NCBI RefSeq assembly: GCF_900116765.1
Contig: NZ_UETC01000002.1
Coordinates: 124,001 to 188,000 of the forward strand
Direction of reading: 5' to 3'
Source of the DNA: Jannaschia seohaensis
GTDB taxonomy: Bacteria; Pseudomonadota; Alphaproteobacteria; Rhodobacterales; Rhodobacteraceae
Length of the DNA: 64,000 nt
Shown here one piece after another: positions 15,415 to 26,292 of this stretch (within the stretch, counting starts at the first letter, position 1; each line of letters starts with the position of its first letter). The position numbers and the translations under genes are program-made. Below the pieces are notes generated by a model, which ran no database searches, was not told the DNA's origin, and saw only the letters and a list, made by a program, of their open reading frames with translations.

Positions 15415-16353
15415 ATGCTGACCCAGATCGTAAATCGCTTGCTGATCTCGATCCCGGTGCTGTTCGGAGTTCTGCTTCTCGGCTTCGGCCTGCTGATCCT
15501 GGTGCCCGGCGATCCGGCCATCGTGATGGCCGGCCCGACCGCCACCCCTGACGTTGTCGACAAGATCCGCGCTGAGATGGGCCTGGACGAGCCGGTCTAT
15601 GTCCAGTTCTTCAGCTATCTCGGGCGCGTTCTGCAAGGCGATCTGGGCCGCTCGCTGATCTCCAACAAGACCGTCGTCTCGGAACTGCTCGCCGCCATCG
15701 GCCCCACGGCGGAGCTGATGGTCGCCTGTCTGATCTGGTCGGTGCCCCTAGGCATCGCGCTGGGCACGCTGGCCGCCGTGTTCCGAGGCGGGCTGATCGA
15801 CCGGACGATCATGGCGATCTCGGTGGCGGGCGTGTCGCTCCCGATCTTCTTCATCTGCCTGATGATGATCCAGTTCGTCGGCGTGAAATGGCAGCTTCTG
15901 CCCTTCATCGGCCGGGGCGGTCCGCTCTGGACGGTGGATGGGCTGCGCCATATCGCGCTCCCCGCGCTGTCGCTGGGCGCGATCTTCATCGGGCCTGTCG
16001 CGCGGATGACACGCTCCTCGGTGCTGGAGGTGCTCAAGCTTGACCATGTCCGCACCGCCCGCGCCAAGGGGCTCAGCGAGACCCGGGTGATCCTGCGCCA
16101 CGGGCTCAGGAACGCGCTAATCCCGGTGGTGACGCTGATCGGCCTTCAGGCGGGCTATCTGGTGGGCGGCGCCGTCGTGACCGAGAGCATCTTCTCCTAT
16201 CCCGGCATCGGGCGGCTCGCGGTGGGCGCGATCCTGAGCTCGGATTTCCCGCTGGCGCAGGGGGCAATCCTGATCCTGGCGCTGGGCTTCATCCTGATCA
16301 ACATGATCGTGGACATCCTCTACGCACTGCTCGACCCGCGGGTGCAGACATGA
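15415..16353 (+). CDS. Peptide-type ABC transporter permease (DppB-like)
   Basis: First membrane subunit of a family-5 (dipeptide/oligopeptide/nickel) importer. The 312 residues begin with the typical first helix MLTQIVNRLLISIPVLFGV and show the family segment GLDEPVYVQFFSYLGRVLQGDLGRS near residue 60, about six helices, and the EAA loop KLDHVRTARAKGLSETRVILRHGLRNALIP near 205. The start at 15415 follows GGAG by ten bases. It overlaps the second permease by four bases (ATGA). Such importers in catabolic clusters often take up amides, opines or heterocycles rather than peptides. Confidence 0.9.
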   Translation: MLTQIVNRLLISIPVLFGVLLLGFGLLILVPGDPAIVMAGPTATPDVVDKIRAEMGLDEPVYVQFFSYLGRVLQGDLGRSLISNKTVVSELLAAIGPTAELMVACLIWSVPLGIALGTLAAVFRGGLIDRTIMAISVAGVSLPIFFICLMMIQFVGVKWQLLPFIGRGGPLWTVDGLRHIALPALSLGAIFIGPVARMTRSSVLEVLKLDHVRTARAKGLSETRVILRHGLRNALIPVVTLIGLQAGYLVGGAVVTESIFSYPGIGRLAVGAILSSDFPLAQGAILILALGFILINMIVDILYALLDPRVQT

Positions 16354-17246
16354 CGGCAGCGACGGAGCAGACCGAAGCGCAGGTCCTCGACGCGCCGATG
16401 CCCGTGCAGCCCTGGTGGCAGAGGCTGCTGCGCGATCCGGCGGCGCTGGCCGCGGCGCTGGTCTTTCTGGCCATCGTGCTCTGCGCGCTTGCCGCGCCGC
16501 TCATCTCGCCGCACGACCCCTTCGCCAGTTCCCGCGCGGTGATGCAGCCGCCGGTCTGGGCCGAAGCGGGCAATTGGACCCATCCGCTGGGCACCGATGG
16601 CCAGGGGCGCGACATGCTCTCGCGGCTGTTCTACGGCACCCGGCTGACGCTGATTATCGGTGTGGTTTCCGTGGCGGTCGGCGGGATGCTGGGCTCGCTT
16701 CTGGGCCTGCTCGCCGCATTCAAGCCGGGACTGGACCCCTGGGTGATGCGGCTGGTGGACGTGATGCTGTCCTTCCCGGCGATCCTGCTGGGTCTCGCGC
16801 TGGTCGCGGTGCTGGGTCCCGGCGCGGGACCGGTCATCGTGGCGCTGGCGATTGCGACGATCCCCGACTGCGCCCGCATCGCCCGCTCCATCGCGGTCTC
16901 GGTGATGAAGCAGGAATATATCGAGGCGGGCCGCGCGCTGGGCCTCTCGGACATGGCGCTCTTCACCCGCTATCTGCTGCGCAACTGCATCTCGTCGATC
17001 ATGATCTTCATCTCGCTGCGCTTCGGCCAGATCATCCTGATCGGCGCGGCGCTGTCCTTTCTGGGCCTGGGCGCGCGCCCACCCACGGCGGAGCTCGGCA
17101 TGATGGCCGCGCAGGGCCGCGATTTTCTTCTCTTCGCGCCGCATATCGCGGTGATCCCCTCGGTGCTGATCTTCGTGATCGTGCTCTCCGCCAACATCCT
17201 GGGCGACGCGCTGCGCGACGTGCTCGACCCCCGTCTCAGATCCTGA
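16350..17246 (+). CDS. Peptide-type ABC transporter permease (DppC-like)
   Basis: Second membrane subunit of the same importer, 298 residues. It has a cytoplasmic N-terminal arm, a first helix at about 30-50, the periplasmic LISPHDPFASS... segment, HPLGTDGQGRDMLSRLFYGTRLTL near residue 74, which is the DppC hallmark, and the EAA loop EYIEAGRALGLSDMALFTRYLLRNCISS near 190. It starts inside the stop of the DppB-like gene and ends 56 bases before the binding-protein gene. Confidence 0.9.
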   Translation: MTAATEQTEAQVLDAPMPVQPWWQRLLRDPAALAAALVFLAIVLCALAAPLISPHDPFASSRAVMQPPVWAEAGNWTHPLGTDGQGRDMLSRLFYGTRLTLIIGVVSVAVGGMLGSLLGLLAAFKPGLDPWVMRLVDVMLSFPAILLGLALVAVLGPGAGPVIVALAIATIPDCARIARSIAVSVMKQEYIEAGRALGLSDMALFTRYLLRNCISSIMIFISLRFGQIILIGAALSFLGLGARPPTAELGMMAAQGRDFLLFAPHIAVIPSVLIFVIVLSANILGDALRDVLDPRLRS

Positions 17247-17302
17247 CCCAAGAACCGGCAAACCGGCGCCCCATCCACAAATCAATAGGGAAGACCAAGA
17301 CC

Positions 17303-18871
17303 ATGAATAAATTGATGACGACAACGGCGGTCCTGCTCATGGCCGGAAGCGTCGCGGCCCAAGAGATCACCATCGTCCGCGAGGTCGACAGCAACAATTA
17401 CGACCCGCACAAGACGACCTCGCGCGCGGCCTCCGAGGTGCTGTTCATGATGGGGGACACGCTGGTGTCGCTCGCCCCCGACATGCAGACCATCCAGTCT
17501 GGCGTGGCTGAGAGCTGGGAGATCAGCGAGGACGCCACCACCTACACCTTCAAGCTGCGCGAAGACGTGCAGTTCTGCGACGGCAAGCCCCTGACCGCCG
17601 CCGATGTCGTCTATTCGATCAACCGCTGGATCGACCCCGACACCAACTCTCCGGTCGCCTGGCGCGCGGGCGAGGTCGAGAGCGTCACCGCGCTCGACGA
17701 CTACACCGTCGAGTACAAGCTCAAGGCGCCTTTCTCGGAACTGCTCTACCAGCTCACCCAAAGCTTCGGGACGATCATCGACCAGGCCAATGTCGAGGCG
17801 CTGGGCGAGGATTTCGGCATCACCGGCTTCAACGGCACGGGCCCGTTCTGCTGGGCCGAGTGGACGCCGCGCGACAAGATGGTGATCACCCGGCATGAGG
17901 CCTATACTTGGGGCGCGCCGTTCCATTCCAATACCGGCCCCGCCTCGATGGCGCAGATCACCTGGCAGATCGTGCCCGAGGAGAACACGCGCACCGTCGC
18001 CATGCTGACCGGTCAGAGCGACGTGACCCAATACATCCCCGATATCGCGCTGGAGCAGCTGCGCGGCGCGCCGACCGTCGATGTGGTGCAGTCCGACCTC
18101 GCCTTCTGGACCTATTTCATGGGCTTCAAGATCGACAAGGAGACGGTCAGCGACCAGGCCGTGCGCGAGGCGATCAACCTCGCCGTCAACCAGGAGGCGA
18201 TGGCCGAGGATCTGTTCTTCGGCGCCGTGCAGCCCGCCTATTCCTATGTCAGCCAGGAGGCGCTGGACTGGAACAGCGACGTCGACGACATCCTGCTGAA
18301 ATACGACCCGGAGCGGGCCAACGCGATCCTCGACGAGGCCGGCTGGGTGCGCGGCGATGACGGCATCCGGTCGAAGGACGGCGTGCGGCTGGCGCCGACC
18401 GCTTACGTCTTCGCCGGCTCCACCTGGTCCAAGATCTCCGAGGCGGTGCAGGCCTATCTGCGCGAGATCGGCGTAGACATGCAGATCCAGGCCTTCGACG
18501 CCACAGTGGCCTGGGGCAAGCTCGCCACGCAGGAGTTCGACATGTTCGGCATGTCCTTCCCCTACGTGTCCTCGGGCGATGCGCTGAACCTCTATTTCCG
18601 GTCGCAGAACATGCCCTCGCCCAACCGCATGAACTGGGACGATCCGAAGACGGACCAACTGCTTCTGGCGGGCGCCACGGCGACCTCCGATGCGGACCGG
18701 GCCGCGGCCTATGGCGAGGTCTTGCAGATGGTGCACGAGGCCGCCGTCTGGCTGCCGCTCTATCACGAGCCGATGGTGATCGCGCAGTCCTCCAAGCTGG
18801 AGCCGGTCGTGCCACACAACATCTACGGCGCCGGGCTCTACAAGGGCCTCGACCTCAAGTTCGCCGAGTAA
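17303..18871 (+). CDS. Peptide-type ABC transporter substrate-binding protein (SBP family 5)
   Basis: Periplasmic receptor of the family-5 importer, 522 residues. MNKLMTTTAVLLMAGSVAAQE is a clear signal peptide. The mature protein shows the SBP_bac_5 order: ...LVSLAPDMQTIQSGVAESWEISEDATTYTFKLREDVQFCDGKPLTAADVVYS, then VREAINLAVNQEAMAEDLF near residue 295 and the C-terminal lobe with ERANAILDEAGW. I chose the ATG at 17303 because the signal peptide starts there, although the frame is open far upstream over the permease gene. It is followed by the perfect palindrome at 18879-18904, which may reduce expression of the genes downstream relative to the receptor, a common arrangement. Confidence 0.9.
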   Translation: MNKLMTTTAVLLMAGSVAAQEITIVREVDSNNYDPHKTTSRAASEVLFMMGDTLVSLAPDMQTIQSGVAESWEISEDATTYTFKLREDVQFCDGKPLTAADVVYSINRWIDPDTNSPVAWRAGEVESVTALDDYTVEYKLKAPFSELLYQLTQSFGTIIDQANVEALGEDFGITGFNGTGPFCWAEWTPRDKMVITRHEAYTWGAPFHSNTGPASMAQITWQIVPEENTRTVAMLTGQSDVTQYIPDIALEQLRGAPTVDVVQSDLAFWTYFMGFKIDKETVSDQAVREAINLAVNQEAMAEDLFFGAVQPAYSYVSQEALDWNSDVDDILLKYDPERANAILDEAGWVRGDDGIRSKDGVRLAPTAYVFAGSTWSKISEAVQAYLREIGVDMQIQAFDATVAWGKLATQEFDMFGMSFPYVSSGDALNLYFRSQNMPSPNRMNWDDPKTDQLLLAGATATSDADRAAAYGEVLQMVHEAAVWLPLYHEPMVIAQSSKLEPVVPHNIYGAGLYKGLDLKFAE

Positions 18872-18878
18872 TCCCCTC

Positions 18879-18904
18879 GTAGGGCGGGGATATCCCCGCC
18901 CTAC
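18879..18904. repeat. Perfect 26-base palindrome, GTAGGGCGGGG family
   Basis: GTAGGGCGGGGAT is followed directly by its exact reverse complement, making a 13+13 palindrome with no loop spacer. It shares the 11-base core with the element at 8940-8993. It stands eight bases after the stop of the binding-protein gene and 23 bases before the next start. There is no T-run, so it is more likely a REP-like or mRNA-processing element than a complete terminator. Confidence 0.75.
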
Positions 18905-18927
18905 CTCAAAATTCGAGAGCCGCCACC

Positions 18928-20364
18928 ATGCCCGCCACCGTCATCCGAAACGCCGCCTGGATCGTCGCATACGACGCCGAGGGCGACTGCCACACCTACC
19001 TGAAAGACGGCGATGTCGCCTTCGACGAGACCGGCATCCTCCAGGTCGGCGGCACCTATGCGGGCGAGGCCGCGACCGAGATCGACGGGCGGGACCGGCT
19101 CGTCTCTCCGGGCCTCGTCAACATCCATTCGCACCCCTCGTCCGAGGCCATGAACAAGGGCTTCCTGGACGAGTTGGGCTCCAAGCGCCTGGGCATGTCC
19201 TCGCTCTATGAGTTCATGCCCCTCTTCCGCTGCGACGACGAAGGCCGCGAGGCCTGCGTCAACGTCACCTATTCCGAGCTTCTGAAATCCGGCGTCACCA
19301 CGCTGGTCGACCTCTCGGTCGCCTGGGACGGCTGGATCGACGCCTTCGCCAATTCGGGCCTGCGCGGCATCGTCAGCCCGATGTATCGCTCCGCCTCCTG
19401 GGGCACCAAGACCGGCCGCTTCGTCGAATACGACTGGTCCGAGGACGGGGGCCGCGCCGCGATGGAGCAGGCCGTGGCCACCGTCGAAGCCGCCATCGCG
19501 CACCCCTCTGGCCGCCTGTCGGGCATGATCTCCCCCAGCCAGATCGACACCTGCACGCCCGACCTGATCCGCGACAGCTTCGCGCTCGCGCAGGAAAAGG
19601 GCCTGCCCTTCCAGATCCACGCCGCGCAATCCGTGGTGGAGTTCAACGAGATTACCCGCCGCCACGGCGTCACCCCGCTGGAATGGCTCGACAGCCTTGG
19701 CGTGCTGAAGCCCGGCGCGATCATCGGCCACGGCATCTTCCTCAACGATTACGGCCATGTCTTCTGGCCCGAGGCGGACGATTTCGGCCTGCTACAACGC
19801 TCCGGCGCGGCGGTCGCCCACTGCCCGACCGTGTTCCAGCGGCGCGGGATAACGATGAACACGGTGGGCCGCTACATCCGCGGCGGCATCCCGGTCGGCA
19901 TCGGCACCGACACCTACCCGCACAACATGCTGGAGGAGCTTCGGACCGCGCTCTATCTCAGCCGGGTCATCTCCAGGAACCCCTACGACATCCGCACCTC
20001 GGACATCTTCGACGCGGCCACGCTGGGCGGCGCGAAGATCCTGGGGCGGGACGATATCGGGCGGCTGGCGGTGGGGGCCAAGGCCGACCTGTTCCTGGCC
20101 GACCTGAAGGATCCGCAGATGATGCCGGTCCGCGACCCACTGCGCTCGCTGATCTACGTGGCCGCCGAGCGGGCGGTGCGCGACGTCTTCGTCGATGGTG
20201 CCCATGTCGTGCAGGACGGCGAGACGCCGCAGATCGACCTCGCCTCCGCGCTGGAGCGGCTGGAGGCCGCGCAGCGCCGCGCCGAGGCCGCGTTCCAAGG
20301 GCTCGACTATGCCGACCGGCGGCATGACGAGGCCTCCCCTTACACCTACGCGAAGAAGGGCTGA
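18928..20364 (+). CDS. Amidohydrolase, cytosine deaminase/chlorohydrolase-like
   Basis: Zinc or iron amidohydrolase of the group that holds atrazine chlorohydrolase, SAH and 8-oxoguanine deaminases, acting on aminated N-heterocycles. The 478 residues contain VSPGLVNIHSHPSSEAMNKG (H67, H69), FQIHAAQS near residue 232, GHGIFLND near 271, a HCPTVFQRRG segment near 304 and the catalytic Asp in IPVGIGTDTYPHNMLEEL near 332. Chlorohydrolase-type members have a similar GTDG...NM segment. It stands inside the importer operon, between the binding protein and the two ATPases, so it probably acts on the imported compound or its first product. Deamination, dechlorination or ring opening are all possible. 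Confidence 0.85.
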   Translation: MPATVIRNAAWIVAYDAEGDCHTYLKDGDVAFDETGILQVGGTYAGEAATEIDGRDRLVSPGLVNIHSHPSSEAMNKGFLDELGSKRLGMSSLYEFMPLFRCDDEGREACVNVTYSELLKSGVTTLVDLSVAWDGWIDAFANSGLRGIVSPMYRSASWGTKTGRFVEYDWSEDGGRAAMEQAVATVEAAIAHPSGRLSGMISPSQIDTCTPDLIRDSFALAQEKGLPFQIHAAQSVVEFNEITRRHGVTPLEWLDSLGVLKPGAIIGHGIFLNDYGHVFWPEADDFGLLQRSGAAVAHCPTVFQRRGITMNTVGRYIRGGIPVGIGTDTYPHNMLEELRTALYLSRVISRNPYDIRTSDIFDAATLGGAKILGRDDIGRLAVGAKADLFLADLKDPQMMPVRDPLRSLIYVAAERAVRDVFVDGAHVVQDGETPQIDLASALERLEAAQRRAEAAFQGLDYADRRHDEASPYTYAKKG

Positions 20365-20367
20365 GCC

Positions 20368-21350
20368 GTGACCGACGCACCCCTCCTGGACGTCGAGGAT
20401 CTGGCCGTCGAGTTCCATGTCGGCGGCACCGTGCAGCGCGCGGTGCAGGGCGTGTCGCTGAGCCTCGCGCGGGGCCGCACCCTGGGCGTGGTGGGCGAGT
20501 CGGGCTGCGGCAAGTCGGTGACCTCGCTGTCGATCATGCGTCTCGTGCCGCAGCCGCCGGGCGTTTACGCCGGCGGCGCGATCCGCTTCGACGGGCGCGA
20601 CCTGCTGACCCTGCCCGAGGCGGAGATGCGCGCCCTGCGCGGCGGCCGCATCGGCATGATCTTCCAGGAGCCGATGACCTCGCTGAACCCGGTCTATACC
20701 TGCGGCGCGCAGATAGAGGAGAGCCTTTCGGTCCATTCCAACCTCTCGCCCAAGGCCGCGCGGGAGCGCGCGATCGAAATGCTGGACCTCGTCGGCCTGC
20801 CCTCGCCCCGGCAGCGCGCGGACGACTATCCGCATCAGCTCTCCGGCGGGCAGCGGCAGCGGGTGATGATCGCCCTGGCCCTGGCCAACGAGCCCGACCT
20901 GCTGATCGCGGATGAGCCAACCACGGCGCTCGACGTGACCATCCAGGCGCAGATTCTCGACCTGATGGGCGACCTTCGCGGACGCACCGGGGCCGCCGTG
21001 ATGCTGGTCACCCATGATCTGGGCGTGGTGGCGCAGACCTGCGATGACGTGGTCGTGATGTATGCGGGCCGGGTGGTGGAAAAGGCCCCGACAGCCGCCC
21101 TCTTCGCCGATCCGCAGCACCCCTACACGGTCGGTCTGATGGCCGCGGTCCCGCGCATCGACACGGCCGTGGACCGCCTGACCACGATCCCAGGCAGCGT
21201 TCCGCCGCCCTGGTCCAAGATCACCGGATGCCGCTTCGCCTCCCGCTGCCCGCTGGCCAGCGAGAAATGCCGCACCCAGGATCCGCCGCTGCGCGACCTC
21301 TCGCCCGGCCACGGCGTGGCCTGCTGGCACGCGCCGATCGAGGCCGCGGC

Positions 21351-21354
<4 letters not shown>
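20368..21354 (+). CDS. Peptide-type ABC transporter ATP-binding protein (DppD-like)
   Basis: First ATPase of the family-5 importer, 328 residues, with a GTG start three bases after the amidohydrolase stop. Walker [11 protein letters not shown] near residue 43, Q-loop [12 protein letters not shown] near 100, signature [12 protein letters not shown] near 157, Walker [13 protein letters not shown] near 178 and the His switch in [10 protein letters not shown] near 212 are all present. The C-terminal oligopeptide-transporter domain has the Cys-containing [15 protein letters not shown] stretch, which is a hallmark of DppD/OppD proteins and binds a 4Fe-4S cluster in some members. Confidence 0.92.
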
Positions 21355-22408
<1,054 letters not shown>

Positions 22409-22412
<4 letters not shown>

Positions 22413-23968
22413 GCCCCAAGGACGCCCCGACCCAGATGAACGGCGCCGAGAGCGTCGTGCGCAGCCTGCATGGGGCGGGCGTCGATGTGTGCTTCGCCAA
22501 CCCGGGCACCTCCGAGATGCAGTTCGTCGATGCGCTCGACCGCACCGGCCTGATGCGCTGCGTGCTGGGCCTGTTCGAGGGCGTGACCACGGGCGCGGCC
22601 GACGGCTATGCGCGCATGGCCCGCAAACCCGCTGTCACTCTGCTGCATCTCGCGCCTGGTCTCGCGAATGCGGGGGCTAATATGCACAACGCCCGCAAGG
22701 CGCGGGCGCCGATGGTGAACCTGGTGGGCGACCACGCCATCCGCCACCGCGGCTATGACGCGCCACTGACGGCGGATGTCGAGGGCGCGGCGGCGCCCTT
22801 CTCGGACTGGGTTCGCACGGCGCAGGACGCGGGCAGCTTCGCCGCCGACGCGATGGACGCGCTGGGTGCGGCCATGTCCCGGCCCAACAAGGTCGCCACC
22901 CTGATCGCCCCCGCCGATATCGGCTGGGATCCGGGCGGACGGCTCGCCGCCCCGCCCCCTGCCCCGGTCTATGCGCCGCTGGAGGAGGGCGCCGTCGCCC
23001 GGGCCGCCGGGATGCTCGGCCCCGATTGCGTGATCCTCGCCTCCGGCACCGTGCTGGAGACGCCAGAGGCCGTTGCCCAGCTCCAGGGCATCGCCGCGGC
23101 CACCGGCGCCACGCTGCGCGCGCCCACGTCTAACCGCCGGTTTGACCGGGGCGCGGGCCGGGCGCCGATCCAGCGCGTGCCCTACCCGATCAACATGGCG
23201 CTGGAGGCGCTGGCCCCGTTCCGCCGCGCCATCCTGATTGAGGCCGTCCCGCCCGTGGCCTTCTTCGCCTATCCCGGGCGACCCAGCCTGCTGCTCCCGG
23301 AGGGCTGCGAGGTCCACACGCTGACGGGCCGCGACGGCGACGGTCCTGCCGCCGTGGCGGCCTTGGCGGACCGGCTGGGTGCCGCGCCGCTCGTGCAGGA
23401 CACGCCCCTGCCACCCGCGCCGCAGGCCGGCCCCATCACCGCCCCCGCCATCGCCGCCGCCATCGCCAATGCCCTGCCGGAGGGCGCCATCGTGGTCGAT
23501 GAGAGCATCTCCGGCGGCCGCGACATCTGGGGCGCCACCCTGGGCGCGGCGCCGCATTCCTGGATCGGGCTGACCGGCGGCGCGATCGGCGACGGCATCC
23601 CGATGGCGCTCGGCGCCTCGGTCGCCTGCCCCGACCGGCCGGTGGTGGCGCTCCAGGCGGACGGCTCGGCGATGTACACGATCCAGGGCCTCTGGAGCCA
23701 GGCGCGCGAGGGCTGCAACGTCACCACCGTGGTCTTCGCCAACCGCACCTACGAGATCCTCAAGACCGAGCTTGCCGCCGTCGGCGCCAATCCGGGGCCG
23801 TCGGCCTTGAACATGCTGGACCTGGACCGGCCGGGGCTCGATTTCGTGTCGCTTGCCCGCGGCATGGGCGTGCCCGGCCAGCGGGTCGAGGACGTGGCCG
23901 AGCTGATGCGCGTCCTGCGCGCCGCCGTGGCGGAGCCCGGCCCCTACGTGATCGAGGCTGCGATGTGA
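22409..23968 (+). CDS. Thiamine pyrophosphate-dependent enzyme, acetolactate synthase/benzoylformate decarboxylase-like
   Basis: TPP enzyme of the decarboxylase/synthase fold acting on a 2-oxo acid. The 519 residues show the N-terminal PYR domain with VDVCFANPGTSEMQFVDAL and the catalytic Glu57 in GLFEGVTTGAADGYARM, a middle domain, and the PP domain with GGAIGDGIPMALGASVA near 390 and the TPP/Mg motif ADGSAMYTIQGLWSQ...FANRTYE near 418. The residues around the cofactor look intact. Acetolactate synthases are usually longer, and no small regulatory subunit is nearby, so a decarboxylase or lyase role in catabolism is more likely than valine synthesis. It is coupled to the importer ATPase gene by a four-base overlap. 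The 2-oxo acid could come from the amino acid made by the hydantoinase route; that is inference. Confidence 0.85.
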
Positions 23969-24021
23969 CCCGACGCCGCCTCCCCCACCCAAAGGGTCAG
24001 ACAACCGACAGGAGACCGACA

Positions 24022-24849
24022 ATGACGATCAGACTGACAGCCGCGCTCGCCGCCTGCACCCTGGCCGCGCCCGCCCTGGCGCAGGACAGCTACACCGTCG
24101 CGCTCGACGGCACCTTCGCGCCCCACGCGATGCCGTCCATGTCCGGAGGCGTCGAGGGCTTCAACGTCGATCTCGCCAACATCATCGGCGAACGGCTGGG
24201 CGTCGAGATGGACATCGTCGCCACCCAGTTCTCCGGCATCCTGCCGGGCCTCGCGGCGGGCACCTACGATTTCGTCGTGGCGCCGACCACCATCACCGAG
24301 GAGCGGGCCGGGAACGTGCTCTTCTCCGAGGGCTATCTCAACACCGACTTCCAGTTCGTCGTCGCCGCGGGCACCGATCCCGTCGAGACGCTGGAGGGCT
24401 TCGCGGGCCAGACGATCGCGGTGAACCGAGGCTCGGTCTATGACAGCTGGGCGCGCGACCTCGCCGACGAGATCGGCTGGACGGTCGAGAGCTATGGCAC
24501 TAACACCGACGCCGTGCAGGCGGTAGTCTCGGGCCGGGCCTTCGCCAACGTGGCGGGCAACACGGTCTCGGCCTGGGCCGCCAAGCAGAACCCGGCGATC
24601 GAGCTCTCCTATCTCTATTCCACCGGCCTCGTCTGGGGGATGCCGTTCCAGAAGGGCGACGAGGAGCTGCGGGCCACCGTCGAGGCGGTAATCGAGTGCC
24701 TGAAGGTCGATGGCACCATGACCATGCTCAGCGAGAAATGGTTCGGGGTGACGCCGGCCGAAGGCTCGGCCGCGGTCACGCCCCTGCCCGGCTGGGGCCA
24801 GCCCGGCTTCGAGGGCTTCGTCGAGGACGACCACGAGCCCGGCTGCTGA
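24022..24849 (+). CDS. Amino-acid-type ABC transporter substrate-binding protein (SBP family 3)
   Basis: Periplasmic receptor of a polar amino acid importer, 275 residues. [21 protein letters not shown] is the signal peptide. The mature part follows SBP_bac_3: [41 protein letters not shown], then [35 protein letters not shown] and a C-terminal lobe. The start at 24022 follows GGAG by nine bases. It opens the second importer of the cluster, complete with an ATPase and two permeases behind it. Ligand unknown; the set lies directly before the N-carbamoyl hydrolase gene, so carbamoyl or free amino acids are natural candidates. Confidence 0.9.
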   Translation: MTIRLTAALAACTLAAPALAQDSYTVALDGTFAPHAMPSMSGGVEGFNVDLANIIGERLGVEMDIVATQFSGILPGLAAGTYDFVVAPTTITEERAGNVLFSEGYLNTDFQFVVAAGTDPVETLEGFAGQTIAVNRGSVYDSWARDLADEIGWTVESYGTNTDAVQAVVSGRAFANVAGNTVSAWAAKQNPAIELSYLYSTGLVWGMPFQKGDEELRATVEAVIECLKVDGTMTMLSEKWFGVTPAEGSAAVTPLPGWGQPGFEGFVEDDHEPGC

Positions 24850-24851
24850 TC

Positions 24852-25604
24852 ATGGCGCGATCCCCCGAAACCACACCGACCCTGGAGGTCCGGGCATTGC
24901 ACAAGGCCTTCGGGTCCGAGCCGGTCCTTCGGGGGATCGATCTGAGCGTGGCGCGCAGCGAGATGGTCTTCGTGCTCGGGCCCTCGGGCTCGGGCAAGTC
25001 GACCATGCTGCGCTGCTGCAACCGCCTGGAGGAGCCGACCTCCGGCGAGATCTTCATCGAGGGCGACCGGCTGACCGGCCCCGGCGTGAACCTCAACGCC
25101 ATGCGCCAGCGGGTCGGCATGGTGTTCCAGTCGTTCAACCTCTACCCGCATCTGACGGCGATGGGGAACGTCACGCTGGCGCTGCGCCGCGTCCAGAAGA
25201 AGTCGCGTGCCGAGGCCGAGGCCATCGCCGCCGAGGCGCTGGACAAGGTCGGACTGTCGGACCGGGCGCGCCACCATCCCGGCCAGCTGTCGGGCGGGCA
25301 GCAGCAGCGCGTGGCCATCGCCCGCGCGCTGGCGCTGAAACCGACGGTGATGCTCTTCGACGAGCCGACCTCGGCGCTGGACCCGGAGCTGGTGGGCGAC
25401 GTGCTGGCGGTGATGCGCGACGTCAAGGCGGCGGGCATGACCATGCTGGTGGTCAGCCACGAGATGGGCTTCGCCCGCGAGGCCGCCGACCGCGTGATCT
25501 TCATGGACGGAGGCCGTATCGTCGAACAGGGTCCGCCCGACCAAGTGCTCGGCGCCCCGACCCATGACCGGACCCGCGCCTTCCTGCGCCGGTTCCACGC
25601 CTGA
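24852..25604 (+). CDS. Amino-acid-type ABC transporter ATP-binding protein (GlnQ-like)
   Basis: ATPase of the second importer, 250 residues, the normal size for GlnQ/HisP. Walker [14 protein letters not shown] near residue 43, Q-loop [17 protein letters not shown] near 96, signature [15 protein letters not shown] near 148, Walker [15 protein letters not shown] near 170 and [16 protein letters not shown] near 204 are typical of polar amino acid transporters. The ATG at 24852 follows the receptor stop by two bases; a longer open frame upstream is ignored because it would overlap the receptor gene. Confidence 0.93.
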   Translation: MARSPETTPTLEVRALHKAFGSEPVLRGIDLSVARSEMVFVLGPSGSGKSTMLRCCNRLEEPTSGEIFIEGDRLTGPGVNLNAMRQRVGMVFQSFNLYPHLTAMGNVTLALRRVQKKSRAEAEAIAAEALDKVGLSDRARHHPGQLSGGQQQRVAIARALALKPTVMLFDEPTSALDPELVGDVLAVMRDVKAAGMTMLVVSHEMGFAREAADRVIFMDGGRIVEQGPPDQVLGAPTHDRTRAFLRRFHA

Positions 25605-25614
25605 GGCTGCCCGG

Positions 25615-26289
25615 ATGGACCGCTTCCTCGATACCTTCTTCAACGCCGAGGTCCTGGCGCGCTATGCCCCCTCGATCCTGGACGGGGCCCTGGTGACGGT
25701 GGTGCTCTCGGTCCTGATCGTGCTGAGCGGCATCGGCCTGGGCACCTTGCTCGCCTGCCTGCGCGCCTACCGCATCCGCCCGATCTCCTTCCTGATCGTG
25801 ATCTATGCCGACATCCTGCGCGCCCTGCCGCCGCTGGTGGTGATCCTGGTGGCCTATTTCGGCCTGCCCAATGTCGGCGTCGTCCTGTCGGCTTCGGTCG
25901 TGCTCTATCTCGTGCTCACCCTCGTCCTGGCCGCATTCGCCGAGGAAATCGTCTGGGCCGGGATCACCTCGACGCCCCAAGGTCAATGGGAAGCCGCCCG
26001 CTCGACGGGGCTGGGTTTCACCCAGGCGCTGGTCTGGGTGGTGCTGCCGCAGGCGGTGCGGATGGTGATCCCGCCGCTGACCAACCGCGCCATCGCCATC
26101 ACCAAGATGACGGCGCTGGGCCTCGTCATCGGCGTGCCCGACATCCTTGGGAATGCCTCCACGGCGCAGAGTTTCTCGGCCAATGCCTCCCCGCTGACGC
26201 TGGCGGCCATCGCCTATGTCATCCTGTTCCTGCCCTTCGTGATCGGCTCGCGCTGGCTCGAAGCGCGTTTCGCGCGGCCGGGGGCGTAG
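25615..26289 (+). CDS. Amino-acid-type ABC transporter permease, first subunit
   Basis: Membrane subunit of the HisMQ family, 224 residues, with four to five hydrophobic helices. Family segments are SILDGALVTVVLSVLIVLSGIGLG near the start, DILRALPPLVVILVAYFGLP near residue 64 and the EAA loop TSTPQGQWEAARSTGLGFTQALVWVVLPQAVRMVIPPLTNRAI near 120. Start at 25615, ten bases after the ATPase stop. It pairs with the next permease gene, three bases on. Confidence 0.9.
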   Translation: MDRFLDTFFNAEVLARYAPSILDGALVTVVLSVLIVLSGIGLGTLLACLRAYRIRPISFLIVIYADILRALPPLVVILVAYFGLPNVGVVLSASVVLYLVLTLVLAAFAEEIVWAGITSTPQGQWEAARSTGLGFTQALVWVVLPQAVRMVIPPLTNRAIAITKMTALGLVIGVPDILGNASTAQSFSANASPLTLAAIAYVILFLPFVIGSRWLEARFARPGA

Positions 26290-26292
26290 ACG

